Below, piece after piece: positions 39,171-47,719 of a stretch of DNA of 64,000 bases. How positions within the stretch are numbered: the first letter of the stretch is position 1; every line of letters begins with the position of its first letter. The DNA comes from Bradyrhizobium xenonodulans. GTDB taxonomy: Bacteria > Pseudomonadota > Alphaproteobacteria > Rhizobiales > Xanthobacteraceae. The notes under the pieces were generated by a model. That model was not told where the DNA came from, ran no database searches, and saw nothing but the letters and a program-made list of their open reading frames with translations. A program made the position numbers and the translations under genes. The stretch lies in the NCBI RefSeq assembly GCF_027594865.1, contig NZ_CP089391.1:5176501-5240500 (forward strand). Reading direction: 5' to 3'.

Positions 39171-39638
39171 TCAGGTTTCGAGCGGATCGGCTGGCGCGAC
39201 GATTCGCCTTAGCGACGGCAAACGAGCGACGAAGCGTGCGAGCACCATGCCGGCGCACATCGCAGCGACGAAGATGACGGCGGACGCCGAGCCGAATCCG
39301 AGCGCAGTCAGCGCCGGGCCCGGACAGAAGCCCGCCAGTCCCCAGCCAACGCCGAAGATCGCCGGACCCGCGACGATCCTGGAATCGATGTCCCTTCGTG
39401 AGGGAAGATAAAATCGCTCGGCGAAAAACGGTCGCGCCCGCCTCAGGACACGATTGAAGCCGGTGAAAGTCACGGCCACCGCACCGGCCATCACGAAGGC
39501 AAGGCTCGCATCCCACGTTCCTGCGGGAATGCCGCCAACATCGAGGAAATTCAGAACCTTCGCCGGGTTCGACATGCCGGAGACGATGAGGCCGAGACCG
39601 AAGATCAGGCCGATCACGAATTGAACCGGGATTGCCAT
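39171..39638 (-). CDS. YeeE/YedE-type membrane protein (DUF6691)
   Basis: 155 residues from ATG 39638. Four helices: VQFVIGLIFGLGLIVSGMSN at the start, FVMAGAVAVTF, then FGVGWGLAGFCPGPALTALG with the conserved Cys and VIFVAAMCAGMVLA. These half-size YeeE/YedE units pair with a second half (next gene) and are thought to carry thiosulfate, sulfide or related sulfur anions. Confidence 0.85.
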   Translation of the reverse strand: MAIPVQFVIGLIFGLGLIVSGMSNPAKVLNFLDVGGIPAGTWDASLAFVMAGAVAVTFTGFNRVLRRARPFFAERFYLPSRRDIDSRIVAGPAIFGVGWGLAGFCPGPALTALGFGSASAVIFVAAMCAGMVLARFVARLPSLRRIVAPADPLET

Positions 39639-39643
39639 TGCCG

Positions 39644-40072
39644 TCAGCCCCAGTGCCGCATCACGAAGACCGTCGCCATGCCGGCCGCCATAAAGGTGAT
39701 GGTCGCGACCAGCGAACGCGCCGAGAGCCGCGACAGGCCGCAGACGCCGTGCCCGGAGGTGCAACCGCTGCCCCACACCGAACCGAAGCCGGTGAGCAGT
39801 CCGCCGACGATCAAGATGGCCGGCCCCGCCTCAATCGTCTGCGCGGGCAGGCTTCCGGTGCCGAGCCGAACCAGCACGGGCGCGGCAAGCAGACCGACAA
39901 CGAAGGCGAGCCGGCCGGCGAATTCGCGGTCCTCATAGGGCGGAAACAGCCGCGCCGCGATGCCGCTGACGCCGGCGATCCGTCCGGTCGCCCACATCAG
40001 CAGAACGGCCGACAGGCCGATCAGCGCGCCGCCGACGAGGGAGGCAATCGGCGTAAATGATGTCGAACCCAT
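39644..40072 (-). CDS. YeeE/YedE-type sulfur transporter subunit
   Basis: 142 residues from ATG 40072. Motif GSGCTSGHGVCGLSRLSARS near residue 105, the YeeE signature with two conserved cysteines that carry the sulfur compound. N-terminal helix SLVGGALIGLSAVLLMW. It is 5 bp upstream of the partner half at 39171 and divergent from the SqrR-like regulator, which probably represses it. Confidence 0.88.
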   Translation of the reverse strand: MGSTSFTPIASLVGGALIGLSAVLLMWATGRIAGVSGIAARLFPPYEDREFAGRLAFVVGLLAAPVLVRLGTGSLPAQTIEAGPAILIVGGLLTGFGSVWGSGCTSGHGVCGLSRLSARSLVATITFMAAGMATVFVMRHWG

Positions 40073-40157
40073 CAGAACCTCCGGATTTAGAACACTCTCG
40101 GCGGCAACGTTATTTAGTTGTTTCTTATTTTCGAATGTACTAATATATTGATCGATC

Positions 40158-40478
40158 ATGAAGCGCAAGCCCCGGAATCAGGAATTGCTCGCCCTAGAGG
40201 AGAAGGCCGAAGAGGCCTGCCGCCTCCTCGCGGCCATGGGCAATCCCAAGCGGCTCCTGGTTCTCTGCAACATGCTGGACGGCGAAAAATCCGTCGGCGA
40301 ACTCGCCGACATCGCGGGGCTGTCGTCGGCCGCACTATCGCAACATCTCGGAAAGATGCGCGCATTGAGCCTGGTCAAACCCAGGCGGGACGGCCAGACG
40401 ATATACTACAGCATCGCGAGCCCTGAGGTCCGCGCGGTGCTGGAGACTTTGTACCGCCTCTTCTGCGCACCGGAATAG
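40158..40478 (+). CDS. ArsR-family repressor, SqrR/BigR type
   Basis: 106 residues, winged helix (SVGELADIAGLSSAALSQHL recognition helix). Two cysteines, Cys37 in KRLLVLCNML and Cys103 in LYRLFCAPE, match the dithiol pair by which SqrR, BigR and YgaV sense persulfide or disulfide stress; metal-site residues of ArsR are absent. It sits between divergent YeeE/YedE genes and downstream ccoG. An AT-rich gap of 85 bp should hold its operator. Confidence 0.82.
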   Translation: MKRKPRNQELLALEEKAEEACRLLAAMGNPKRLLVLCNMLDGEKSVGELADIAGLSSAALSQHLGKMRALSLVKPRRDGQTIYYSIASPEVRAVLETLYRLFCAPE

Positions 40479-40508
40479 GGCTGCTGGCGCAAACCCGGGG
40501 AGCGCAGC

Positions 40509-41948
40509 ATGACCGACGACACCTTCATCGAGGGACCTCTCTACGAGAAGCGAAGGAAGGTCTATCCGCAGTCGGTCCACGGCCCTTTCCGCCGCATCAA
40601 GTGGGCGATCCTCGGCGTCACGCTCGGGACTTATTACCTGCTGCCGTTCGCGCGCTGGAATCGCGGGCCCGGCTTGCCAGATCAAGCCGTGTTGATCGAC
40701 CTGCCGCATCGCCGCTTCTACTTCTTCTTCATCGAGCTGTGGCCGCAGGAGGTCTACTATTTCACCGGCCTGCTGATCATCGCGGCCATGACGCTGTTCC
40801 TGATGAACGCGGTCGCGGGCCGTCTGTGGTGCGGCTACATGTGTCCGCAGACGGTGTGGACCGACCTGTTCTATGCCGTCGAGCGCTGGGTCGAGGGCGA
40901 TCGGCGCGAGCGCATGCAGGGCGACAAGCGCTACTGGACCTTCGATCACATCCGAAAGGTCGCGCTGAAACACTTTCTCTGGGTCATGATCGCCTGGTGG
41001 ACCGGCGGCGCCTGGGTGCTGTATTTCGCCGACGCGCCGACGCTGGTGAAGGAGCTCGCCACCTTCCAGGCCCCTGCCATCGCCTATCTCTGGATCGGAA
41101 TCCTGACCGCAACGACTTATCTCTTCGCCGGTCACGCCCGCGAGCAAGTCTGCATCTACATGTGCCCGTGGCCGCGCATTCAGGCGGCGCTGACGGACGA
41201 ATGGGCGCTCAACGTCACCTACCGCCGCGACCGCGGCGAGCCGCGCATGTCGGTCAAGAAGGCGCAGGTCGCACGAGCGCACGCTGATCTCGCCGGCGAT
41301 TGCGTCGATTGCCACCAGTGCATCAACGTCTGTCCAACCGGCGTGGATATCCGCCATGGAATCCAGCTCGGCTGCATCCAGTGCGGCTTGTGCATCGACG
41401 CCTGCGACAACGTCATGCGCGAGATCGGCCGGCCCGCCGGCCTGATCGGCTACGACACCGACGTCAACATGGAGCGGCGACGGGAAGGCAAGGCGCCGAT
41501 CTACCGCATCATCCGTCCACGCACGCTGATCTATACCGCGGCCATCGCCATCGTCGGCGGCATCATGCTCTATGCGCTCGCCACACGCGCAACGATGGAC
41601 GTCAATGTACTGCACGAGCGCAATCCCCTCTTCGTTCAGCTCTCGGATGGCGGCGTGCGCAATGATTACACCGTCCGCATCCTCAACAAGGGCGCGCAGC
41701 GATCCTTTACGCTCGACGTCTCCGGCCTGCCAGGCGCAACCATTCGCGTGGCCGGCATCGAGGCCGGTCCCAGCGGCAAGCCGGTCGTCGAGGTCGGGCA
41801 GGATCAGACCCGCGAGGTCAGACTGTCGGTGCAGGTTGGCCTTGCCGACCTGCCGAAGACCTCGCGCGACATCGACATTGGCATCGCCGACACCGCCGGC
41901 GGCGGACGCGCAAACGCCCGCGACCATTTCGTGCCGGGTGACCGATAG
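40509..41948 (+). CDS. ccoG: Cytochrome c oxidase accessory protein CcoG (FixG-like)
   Basis: 479 residues. N-terminal membrane helices, LWCGYMCPQTVWTD and EQVCIYMCPWPRIQ motifs, then two 4Fe-4S ferredoxin motifs (CVDCHQCINVCP and CIQCGLCIDACD), a membrane helix and a C-terminal Ig-like FixG domain. CcoG reduces Cu(II) during cbb3 oxidase assembly. The usual neighbours ccoNOQP and fixHIS are absent; instead it follows the SqrR-like regulator by 30 bp, so it may be a sulfide-induced copy. Confidence 0.92.
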   Translation: MTDDTFIEGPLYEKRRKVYPQSVHGPFRRIKWAILGVTLGTYYLLPFARWNRGPGLPDQAVLIDLPHRRFYFFFIELWPQEVYYFTGLLIIAAMTLFLMNAVAGRLWCGYMCPQTVWTDLFYAVERWVEGDRRERMQGDKRYWTFDHIRKVALKHFLWVMIAWWTGGAWVLYFADAPTLVKELATFQAPAIAYLWIGILTATTYLFAGHAREQVCIYMCPWPRIQAALTDEWALNVTYRRDRGEPRMSVKKAQVARAHADLAGDCVDCHQCINVCPTGVDIRHGIQLGCIQCGLCIDACDNVMREIGRPAGLIGYDTDVNMERRREGKAPIYRIIRPRTLIYTAAIAIVGGIMLYALATRATMDVNVLHERNPLFVQLSDGGVRNDYTVRILNKGAQRSFTLDVSGLPGATIRVAGIEAGPSGKPVVEVGQDQTREVRLSVQVGLADLPKTSRDIDIGIADTAGGGRANARDHFVPGDR

Positions 41949-42086
41949 GACTTGCAGAGCATCCGGCGGCTTGCCCCCGCATGCTCAACGAGACGTTAAC
42001 AATACCACTCGAATTGAAGCGGCGTCCCAACGGTATTTTCCAATGTTTGCGCTAAGCATGACCTCCTGAACGGGGAACGACGGGAC

Positions 42087-43256
42087 GTGGTCGACATCGC
42101 GCGCCAGGCTGCGATCAATCCGGCATCGGCAAGGCACGCCGCGGCAACGCACGCGCTCGTCCCGCTCAATTCCATCGAACCCGGCCAATGGCGCGCGCTC
42201 GCCCAGCGCGCGATCGAGCCGAACGGCTATTACCTGCCGGGCTGGGAGCTTGCCGTCAGCGCCACCGCGCGCGGCCGCACCTCAGCCTCGGCGCTGCCTG
42301 CATGCGACGGATCCTCGGCCCGGCTGATCGGGCTGATGCCGGTGATCTCGCTCTGGCGCGCCTGGAAGATCCCCCTGCCCGCACTGGTGAGCGCGCATCC
42401 CTACGGCACACTGTGCAGCCCGCTGATCGACCGCGACGCCCCGATCGAGGCGGCGACGCGTCTGTTGCGGCAGGCGCGCGAGGCCGGAGCGCATGCGCTG
42501 GTGCTGACCGACGTCGCGCTCGACGGTGCGGCAATGAATTCGCTCAAGCAGGCTCTCGATCGCGACGGCCTGAAGCCGCGTATCCTCTCCTCCTACATCC
42601 GCGCCGGCTTGGATGCGACGCAGGATGGTGAGACGCTGCTCCACGATGCGCTCGGCGCCAAAAAGCTCAAGGAGCTGCGCCGCCAGCGCCATCGTCTCGA
42701 AGAGCATGGTCCTGTGGCGTTCGACGTCGCGCGCAAGCCAGACGAGATCAGGCCTGCGCTCGAAACATTCCTGCAACTCGAAGCCAGTGGCTGGAAGGGC
42801 AAGCGCGGCACCGCGCTGATCCAGCATGCAGGCGATGCGACCTTCATCCGCCGTGCCGTGCCTGCGCTCGCCGAGACCGCGCAATGCGAGATCATCACCA
42901 TGCGCGCCGGCACGACGCCGGTGGCCGCCGGCATCGTGCTGCGTCACCAGGATCGCGCCTTCTTTTTCAAGCTCGGTATCGACGAACGCTTCGCAAAATA
43001 TTCGCCGGGCGTGCAGCTCACGCTCGACCTCACCCGTCACCTGTGCGCTGATCCCACCATTGCGAGTGCGGATTCCACGGCGAGCGCCGACCACCCCATG
43101 ATCAACCCGATCTGGCGAGGACGCTTTGCGATCGGCGACGTGCTGATCCCGCTGCGTCGGAACGACCCAATTGTAGCGCTTATTCACGGAGCGCTAACCG
43201 GCCTCAACGCCGCGCACGATGCGGCGCGACGCGTGGTGCACTTGATCAGGAAGTGA
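42087..43256 (+). CDS. GNAT acyltransferase, BioF2/CelD type
   Basis: 389 residues from GTG 42087. Contains the BioF2-like GNAT core: HPYGTLCSPLIDRDAP, then KKLKELRRQRHRLEEHGPV, FLQLEASGWKGKRGTALI and RAFFFKLGIDERFAKYSPG. This family transfers acyl or aminoacyl groups in polysaccharide, peptidoglycan or lipid modification. The gene stands alone between ccoG and hicA; its target is unknown. Confidence 0.75.
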   Translation: MVDIARQAAINPASARHAAATHALVPLNSIEPGQWRALAQRAIEPNGYYLPGWELAVSATARGRTSASALPACDGSSARLIGLMPVISLWRAWKIPLPALVSAHPYGTLCSPLIDRDAPIEAATRLLRQAREAGAHALVLTDVALDGAAMNSLKQALDRDGLKPRILSSYIRAGLDATQDGETLLHDALGAKKLKELRRQRHRLEEHGPVAFDVARKPDEIRPALETFLQLEASGWKGKRGTALIQHAGDATFIRRAVPALAETAQCEIITMRAGTTPVAAGIVLRHQDRAFFFKLGIDERFAKYSPGVQLTLDLTRHLCADPTIASADSTASADHPMINPIWRGRFAIGDVLIPLRRNDPIVALIHGALTGLNAAHDAARRVVHLIRK

Positions 43257-43260
43257 CGAA

Positions 43261-43467
43261 CTACAAATCCGAGTCAGACAGCTCAGCTATTTTGATCAGA
43301 TGACGGAGCAATCCGGCCTTCAGAGGCTTGTTGCCGTGAATGGGGACCGATAACCGGACGATGCTACCGGGCTTACCATAGATGTGATGGCTGCCGCTGA
43401 CCCGAAGTAAACTCCAACCGTGGCGCTCGACGATTCGTGCGAACTCCCGACCGGAGATTGACTTCAC
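43261..43467 (-). CDS. hicA: HicA-type mRNA interferase toxin
   Basis: 68 residues, dsRBD-like fold with the catalytic His in the SGSHHIYG segment and a basic C-terminal helix (KAGLLRHLIKIAEL). HicA cleaves mRNA and is inhibited by HicB. The start codon overlaps the hicB stop (ATGA), so the antitoxin is made first. Confidence 0.92.
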   Translation of the reverse strand: MKSISGREFARIVERHGWSLLRVSGSHHIYGKPGSIVRLSVPIHGNKPLKAGLLRHLIKIAELSDSDL

Positions 43468-43667
43468 GCCGGCAATTCCAAAATCCGCTCAACGCCACCC
43501 GGCTCGGGTGGTGCAACTTCGACGGATAGACAGCCCTCGATCGCATCCCGGAGGTTGGCCATCAGCTCATCCATGGTATCGCCTTCGGTGGCACAACCAG
43601 GAAGCGCTGGAACCTCGGCCCAATAGCCTCCCTCTTCAGCCTCGTGCACAACGATTTTGATCTTCAT
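43464..43667 (-). CDS. hicB: HicB-type antitoxin, short form
   Basis: 67 residues from ATG 43667. Only the partial RNase-H-like fold is present: VVHEAEEGGYWAEVPALPGC, then EGDTMDELMANLRDAIEGCL. The C-terminal DNA-binding domain of full HicB is missing, so autoregulation would need another factor. It overlaps hicA by the ATGA. Confidence 0.9.
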   Translation of the reverse strand: MKIKIVVHEAEEGGYWAEVPALPGCATEGDTMDELMANLRDAIEGCLSVEVAPPEPGGVERILELPA

Positions 43668-43724
43668 GACAACCTCGCACTTCGGATAGTCGCCCAAGCT
43701 GCCGACATATTCAACCTCAAGAGG

Positions 43725-44390
43725 CTACTCCGCCGCCTGCGCGTTGATCTCCGCCGACACCTGGCGGATGGCGCGCGCGAGCATGTTCGGATCCTGCGCG
43801 CCGGAGACGGCGTATTTCTGCGCGAACACGTAGGTCGGCACGCCGGAAATGCCCTTCTCGGCGGCCTCCTGCGCGTCTGCGGAGACGCGCGCGACGTCCT
43901 CGTCGGTGGCGAGGCGCTTGCGGACGTCGTCGGCATCGAGGCCGACATCGGCCGCGGCCTGCACCAGCACGTTGACATCGGTGAGGTCGCCGCCGTCGCG
44001 GAAATACAGCTCCATCAGGCGCTGCTTCATCTCCGGCGCCTTGCCGATCGCCTCGGCCCAGAGGATCAGGCGGTGGCAGTCTGTGGTGTTGGGCTGACGC
44101 GCCACCAGCTCGGGCTTGTAGATGAGGCCCTCCTCGCCCGCGGCCGCAACGACGCGGCCGGCGATATTCTTATAGGCCTCCACCGAGCCGAACTTGGTGG
44201 TGAGATAGTCCTCGCGGCTGATGCCATCGCGCGGCACCCAGGGATTGAGGAAGAAGGGGCGGAAATTCAGCTTGACCGGCACGTCGGGAACGAGCGCCAG
44301 TGCGCTCTCGATCCGGTGCTTGCCGATATAGCACCAGGGGCATACCACATCGGAGACGACGTCGATCTGGAGCGGTTTCAGCGTGCTCAT
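43725..44390 (-). CDS. DsbA-family oxidoreductase, FrnE/HCCA-isomerase type
   Basis: 221 residues from ATG 44390 (GGAGG upstream). DsbA thioredoxin fold with active-site CPWC (VSDVVCPWCYIGK), and the family C-terminal cis-Pro loop GVPTYVFAQ. It lacks a signal peptide, so it is cytoplasmic, like FrnE and 2-hydroxychromene-2-carboxylate isomerases. Cotranscription with the upstream XRE gene is possible (78-bp gap). Confidence 0.88.
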   Translation of the reverse strand: MSTLKPLQIDVVSDVVCPWCYIGKHRIESALALVPDVPVKLNFRPFFLNPWVPRDGISREDYLTTKFGSVEAYKNIAGRVVAAAGEEGLIYKPELVARQPNTTDCHRLILWAEAIGKAPEMKQRLMELYFRDGGDLTDVNVLVQAAADVGLDADDVRKRLATDEDVARVSADAQEAAEKGISGVPTYVFAQKYAVSGAQDPNMLARAIRQVSAEINAQAAE

Positions 44391-44468
44391 GAGCGCCTCC
44401 TTCGGGCGATGGGGTTTGATCCAAGATAAGCCGAACCCGCCCCGAGGCAAGAGCACCAGATGAGCGCG

Positions 44469-45290
44469 CTAGCTCATGGCTGCTGCCATCTGCCTGAGCC
44501 GCTCGGCGGTGCGCTCGTCCGCCGGGAAGAACGTCTCCAGCGCCAGCTCCGACAAGGTGATGTCGACGGGCGTGCCGAACACCATGGTGGTGGAGAAGAA
44601 ACTTAGTATCTCCCCCTGATGGCGCAGCTTGAAGGGAATCGCGACATTGTCGCTCGACAGCGGCGCCGCGCGCGCCGGAATCGGATAGCCCTTGAGGTCG
44701 TTGTAGAGCTTGATCAGCTCAGGATCGGCCGTGGCCTCGCATTGCCGGTGCAAGCGCTCCAGCAGATGCCCGCACCACTCCGCGAGATTGACCGTGCGCG
44801 GCGCCAGCGCCTCGGGATGGAAGGCGAGCCGCAGCACGTTGAAGGGCTGGCCGAGCAGCCGCGGCGGGATGCCGTCGAGCAGCGGCGCCACCATGCGGTT
44901 GGCGGAGACCAGGTTCCAATGCCGGTCATAGGCCAGCGCCGGATTGGGCTCGTGCGCCTTGAGGACGAGGTCGATCGCCTGGCGGGCTGATTTCAAGGCG
45001 GGATCCTCCAGCGGGCGCTGCGGAAAGGCCGGAGCAAAGCCGGCCGCGACCAGCAGCACGTTGCGTTCGCGCAAGGGCACGTCGAGACGCTCGGCGAGCC
45101 GGAGCACCATGTCGCGCGAGGGCGCGGCGCGGCCGGTCTCGACGAAGCTTAAGTGCCGCGCGGAGATTTCGGCCTCGCCCGCGAGATCGAGCTGGCTCAT
45201 GCGGCGGCGCTGCCGCCATTCGCGCAAATGATCGCCGATATGGACCGGCTGGCTGCGCTCAGTGTGTGCCGTGGATGCATGTGCGTTCAT
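44469..45290 (-). CDS. XRE-family regulator with MmyB-like C-terminal domain
   Basis: 273 residues. HTH at about 20-75 (LREWRQRRRMSQLDLAGEAE, ISARHLSFVETGRAAPSR). The rest follows the MmyB ligand-binding pattern: ALAYDRHWNLVSANRMVAPL, FNVLRLAFHPEAL, and a late PVDITLSELALETFFPAD. In this family the domain binds a fatty acid or similar ligand. Divergent from the gene at 45392. Confidence 0.88.
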   Translation of the reverse strand: MNAHASTAHTERSQPVHIGDHLREWRQRRRMSQLDLAGEAEISARHLSFVETGRAAPSRDMVLRLAERLDVPLRERNVLLVAAGFAPAFPQRPLEDPALKSARQAIDLVLKAHEPNPALAYDRHWNLVSANRMVAPLLDGIPPRLLGQPFNVLRLAFHPEALAPRTVNLAEWCGHLLERLHRQCEATADPELIKLYNDLKGYPIPARAAPLSSDNVAIPFKLRHQGEILSFFSTTMVFGTPVDITLSELALETFFPADERTAERLRQMAAAMS

Positions 45291-45391
45291 GGTCGAAAAC
45301 CTAGCATGCGAAATTCGGTGCTTCCATTACCCGCGAGGTAATCGAATTGGGCCGCAGCCCGGCGCATCTTCGGTCGCAACAGGAGATGACC

Positions 45392-45622
45392 ATGATCGCG
45401 CTGCTGCTCTACCGGACCATTGCAGACCACCTTGCCCCCTGGGCCGTGACGCTCACGACCCGGATGCTCGCGCGCAGCCTCAACATGCCGGAGCCGCTGG
45501 TGCATTCGACCGGCGACTATGTCGTCGCGCGGGTCGCAGCCTTCGAGCATGGCGTCGGCAGAAGCCTCTGCCCGTTCCGCCTCGCCCGCCTGCTTCGCGC
45601 CTGGTGGCGCGGATTGCACTGA
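45392..45622 (+). CDS. Small hypothetical protein
   Basis: 76 residues from ATG 45392 (AGGAG 6 nt upstream). Hydrophobic N terminus (IALLLYRTIADHLAPWAVTL), then a helix-rich, basic tail (FRLARLLRAWWRGLH). No domain is recognised. Divergent from the XRE regulator, so a likely target of it. Confidence 0.6.
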   Translation: MIALLLYRTIADHLAPWAVTLTTRMLARSLNMPEPLVHSTGDYVVARVAAFEHGVGRSLCPFRLARLLRAWWRGLH

Positions 45623-45658
45623 ATTCTCCCCAGCCCACCCCAACCATGGAGACCTCAG

Positions 45659-46057
45659 ATGATCGACGCATCCACCTTCCTCCGCCGCGCCCTGCTGGCC
45701 GACGCGATCTTCAGCGGCGCCGCCGCCCTAGGCTTCACCTTCGGTGCCAGCGCGTTCGCAACGCTGTTCAACCTGCCTGAAGCGCTGCTGCGCGAGACCG
45801 GCCTGTTCCTGATCGCCTACACCGCGCTGGTCGGCTGGCTCGCCTCGCGCGCGTCAGTGGCAAAGCCGCTAGTGCTGCTGGTCGTGGTCGGCAATGCAGC
45901 CTGGACGGTCGGCAGCATCGCACTGCTGCTCTCGGGCGCGGTGTCGCCGAACCTTGCCGGCGAGCTCATGGTCGTCGCGCAGGCGATTGCGACAGGCGTG
46001 TTTGCCGAGCTGCAATATGTGGGATTGCGGAGGAGCGGGAGTGCGGTGGCGGCGTGA
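45659..46057 (+). CDS. Four-helix membrane protein of unknown function
   Basis: 132 residues with four helices: LLADAIFSGAAALGFTFGAS, LLRETGLFLIAYTALVGWLA, VLLVVVGNAAWTVGSIALLL and a last one near ELMVVAQAIATGVFAEL. A GGAG lies 9 nt before the ATG. Same strand as the preceding small gene, 36 bp away, so they are probably an operon controlled by the XRE gene. Confidence 0.75.
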   Translation: MIDASTFLRRALLADAIFSGAAALGFTFGASAFATLFNLPEALLRETGLFLIAYTALVGWLASRASVAKPLVLLVVVGNAAWTVGSIALLLSGAVSPNLAGELMVVAQAIATGVFAELQYVGLRRSGSAVAA

Positions 46058-46064
46058 GGCCACA

Positions 46065-46200
46065 TCACTCGCTGTCGTCGCCCGGCCTTGTGCGCAATTG
46101 CGCACTGGACCGGGCGACCCGGTATTCCAGAGACGTCAGTGATAGAATCGAGAAGCTGCGGCGTACTGGATGCCCCGGGCAAGCCGGGGCATGACAGCGG
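46065..46200. repeat. Mosaic palindromic repeat, second locus
   Basis: GTCGCCCGG ... GTGCGCAATTGCGCAC ... CCGGGCGACC is module 3 and TACTGGATGCCCCGG / CCGGGGCATGACAGCGG is module 2. Both occur in the gcvH-gcvP gap (21955-22141), there in the opposite order and with an extra module. It lies between two convergent genes. Confidence 0.85.
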
Positions 46201-46203
46201 TGG

Positions 46204-46776
46204 CTACGCCCGCGCGCGGCCGTTCTTCGTGGCAACGGCGTGGCCGTTGAGCTTCTTCTTTTTCGCGCCCTTGCTGGCGCTCTTGGCACCCGCCTTCTGC
46301 GCCTTACGCTCCGAACGCGCCTTGACCTTGGCGCGTTCGGCCCGCGCCTCGGCGCGCAGCTTCTTGCGCTTGGTCTCGCAGGAGGGGCATTTGCAGCCGA
46401 TCGGCTTCAGATACGCCTTGAAGTAATCGGTGCCGTAATCGTAGTTGATCTCGTCGCCCGGCTCGATGTTCTTGATGGCGCGGATGAAGACCTTGCGCTC
46501 GCGCGGCCGGACGTCGGATTCGGCGTTGGGCCGGCAGGAATGGTTGATATAGCGCGCGAGGTTCTTGCGCACCGAGCCGTCGATGGTCCAGCGGCCGTTG
46601 AGCTCGAACAGATATTTGTTTTCGATCTCGTCGTGCGCGGGAATCCGGGAGTCCAGAATCGGTCCGAAGTAGCGGATGATCCGGGTGCCCTTCTTGATCG
46701 GCATGGTGGCGAAGAGGCCGAGCCCGGTTTTCGAGCGGCCGACGCGATAGGATTTGCTGGGAGCGATGGCTGGCAT
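46204..46776 (-). CDS. SET-domain lysine methyltransferase with basic C-terminal tail
   Basis: 190 residues. Full SET fold: KTGLGLFATMPIKKGTRIIR, the pseudoknot RYINHSC (Asn78/His79) and GDEINYDYG with the catalytic Tyr, then post-SET cysteines (Cys128, Cys130, Cys133) that bind Zn near the active site. Residues about 140-190 are very rich in Lys, Ala and Arg, like a histone H1 or bacterial AlgP/HupN tail. Such enzymes methylate protein lysines with SAM; the bacterial substrate is unknown. Confidence 0.85.
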   Translation of the reverse strand: MPAIAPSKSYRVGRSKTGLGLFATMPIKKGTRIIRYFGPILDSRIPAHDEIENKYLFELNGRWTIDGSVRKNLARYINHSCRPNAESDVRPRERKVFIRAIKNIEPGDEINYDYGTDYFKAYLKPIGCKCPSCETKRKKLRAEARAERAKVKARSERKAQKAGAKSASKGAKKKKLNGHAVATKNGRARA

Positions 46777-46968
46777 GATCGAATGAGATGTCGCGAACGG
46801 AGCGCGGTAAGCGCCGGCGGAAGGCGCCCTTCTAGAACGATTCCGCGCCGCTGTCAGGTCTATCCGGCCTTTGTTTGAACCTTGCCCACAATGAAGACGT
46901 CCGATGGAGGGAGTTCCCGCTGTATCGAGTCCGCATGACCCATCGCATGCCTGCGGCTCCCCGGTCGA

Positions 46969-47700
46969 TCAGGGGCATGGCAGCTTCCCCGTGATCGGGG
47001 CCATCAGCATCGCCTCGAGCAGGCGTTCGGCCGTCGTTCCCTCGGGCAGCCGCCCCAAGATGTCTTGCAGCCGCCCGTCGAGCAGCAGCGTGGTGAAGCC
47101 ATGCACCATCGACCAGGCGCGCGCGATTGCGGCGCCCTGATTCAGCGTCAGCGCATCTTCGCTGATCTGCTCCTGCCGCATCATGCCGATGGCATTGGCA
47201 AGCCCCGCGAAGGAGGCTTCAGCCGCCTCGTGCAGCGAGGGCCGGGAATAATCGAGCCGTTCGGTGCGGAACATGATGCCGTACATGCCGGGATGCGCCT
47301 GCGCATAGGCGACATAGGCCTTCGGCCGCGCCAGCGCCCGCTCGAGCGGCGTGGTGGCGGCGTCGCAGGACGAGGCCATCGCCGCGTTGAACTGGCGGAA
47401 GCCGACGGCCGCGAGTTCGCTGAGCACACCCGTGAGATCGCCGAAATGATGGGTCGGCGCGGCATGCGAGACGCCGGCCTCGCGCGCCACCGCGCGCAAT
47501 GTCAGCCCGGACAGCCCCTCGCGTTCCAGCACCCGCTCGGCGGCCTCGAGCAGCGCCTCGCGCAGCGCGCCGTGGTGATAGGGCGTCTCGGTCTTCGCGC
47601 TCGTCGCGCGGCGTGCCGGACGCGATGCCGCGGTCGACGTCGTTCTTCTGGGGGCACGCGAGCTTCGCGCCGTTTCGCTCTTGGTGTCGGTCTTGGCCAT
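46969..47700 (-). CDS. TetR/AcrR-family repressor
   Basis: 243 residues from ATG 47700. A basic disordered N terminus of about 38 residues precedes the TetR HTH (HHGALREALLEAAERVLERE, LTLRAVAREAGVSHAAPTHHFG). The ligand domain is of the TetR_C13-like type (MYGIMFRTERLDYSRP). Its promoter (-35 TTTACA, -10 TATAGC) overlaps operator O1 and would put the transcript start at the ATG itself. It probably represses the divergent oxygenase gene, the operon at 49583, and itself. Confidence 0.88.
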   Translation of the reverse strand: MAKTDTKSETARSSRAPRRTTSTAASRPARRATSAKTETPYHHGALREALLEAAERVLEREGLSGLTLRAVAREAGVSHAAPTHHFGDLTGVLSELAAVGFRQFNAAMASSCDAATTPLERALARPKAYVAYAQAHPGMYGIMFRTERLDYSRPSLHEAAEASFAGLANAIGMMRQEQISEDALTLNQGAAIARAWSMVHGFTTLLLDGRLQDILGRLPEGTTAERLLEAMLMAPITGKLPCP

Positions 47701-47719
47701 TTGCAAGCTATATGACGCA

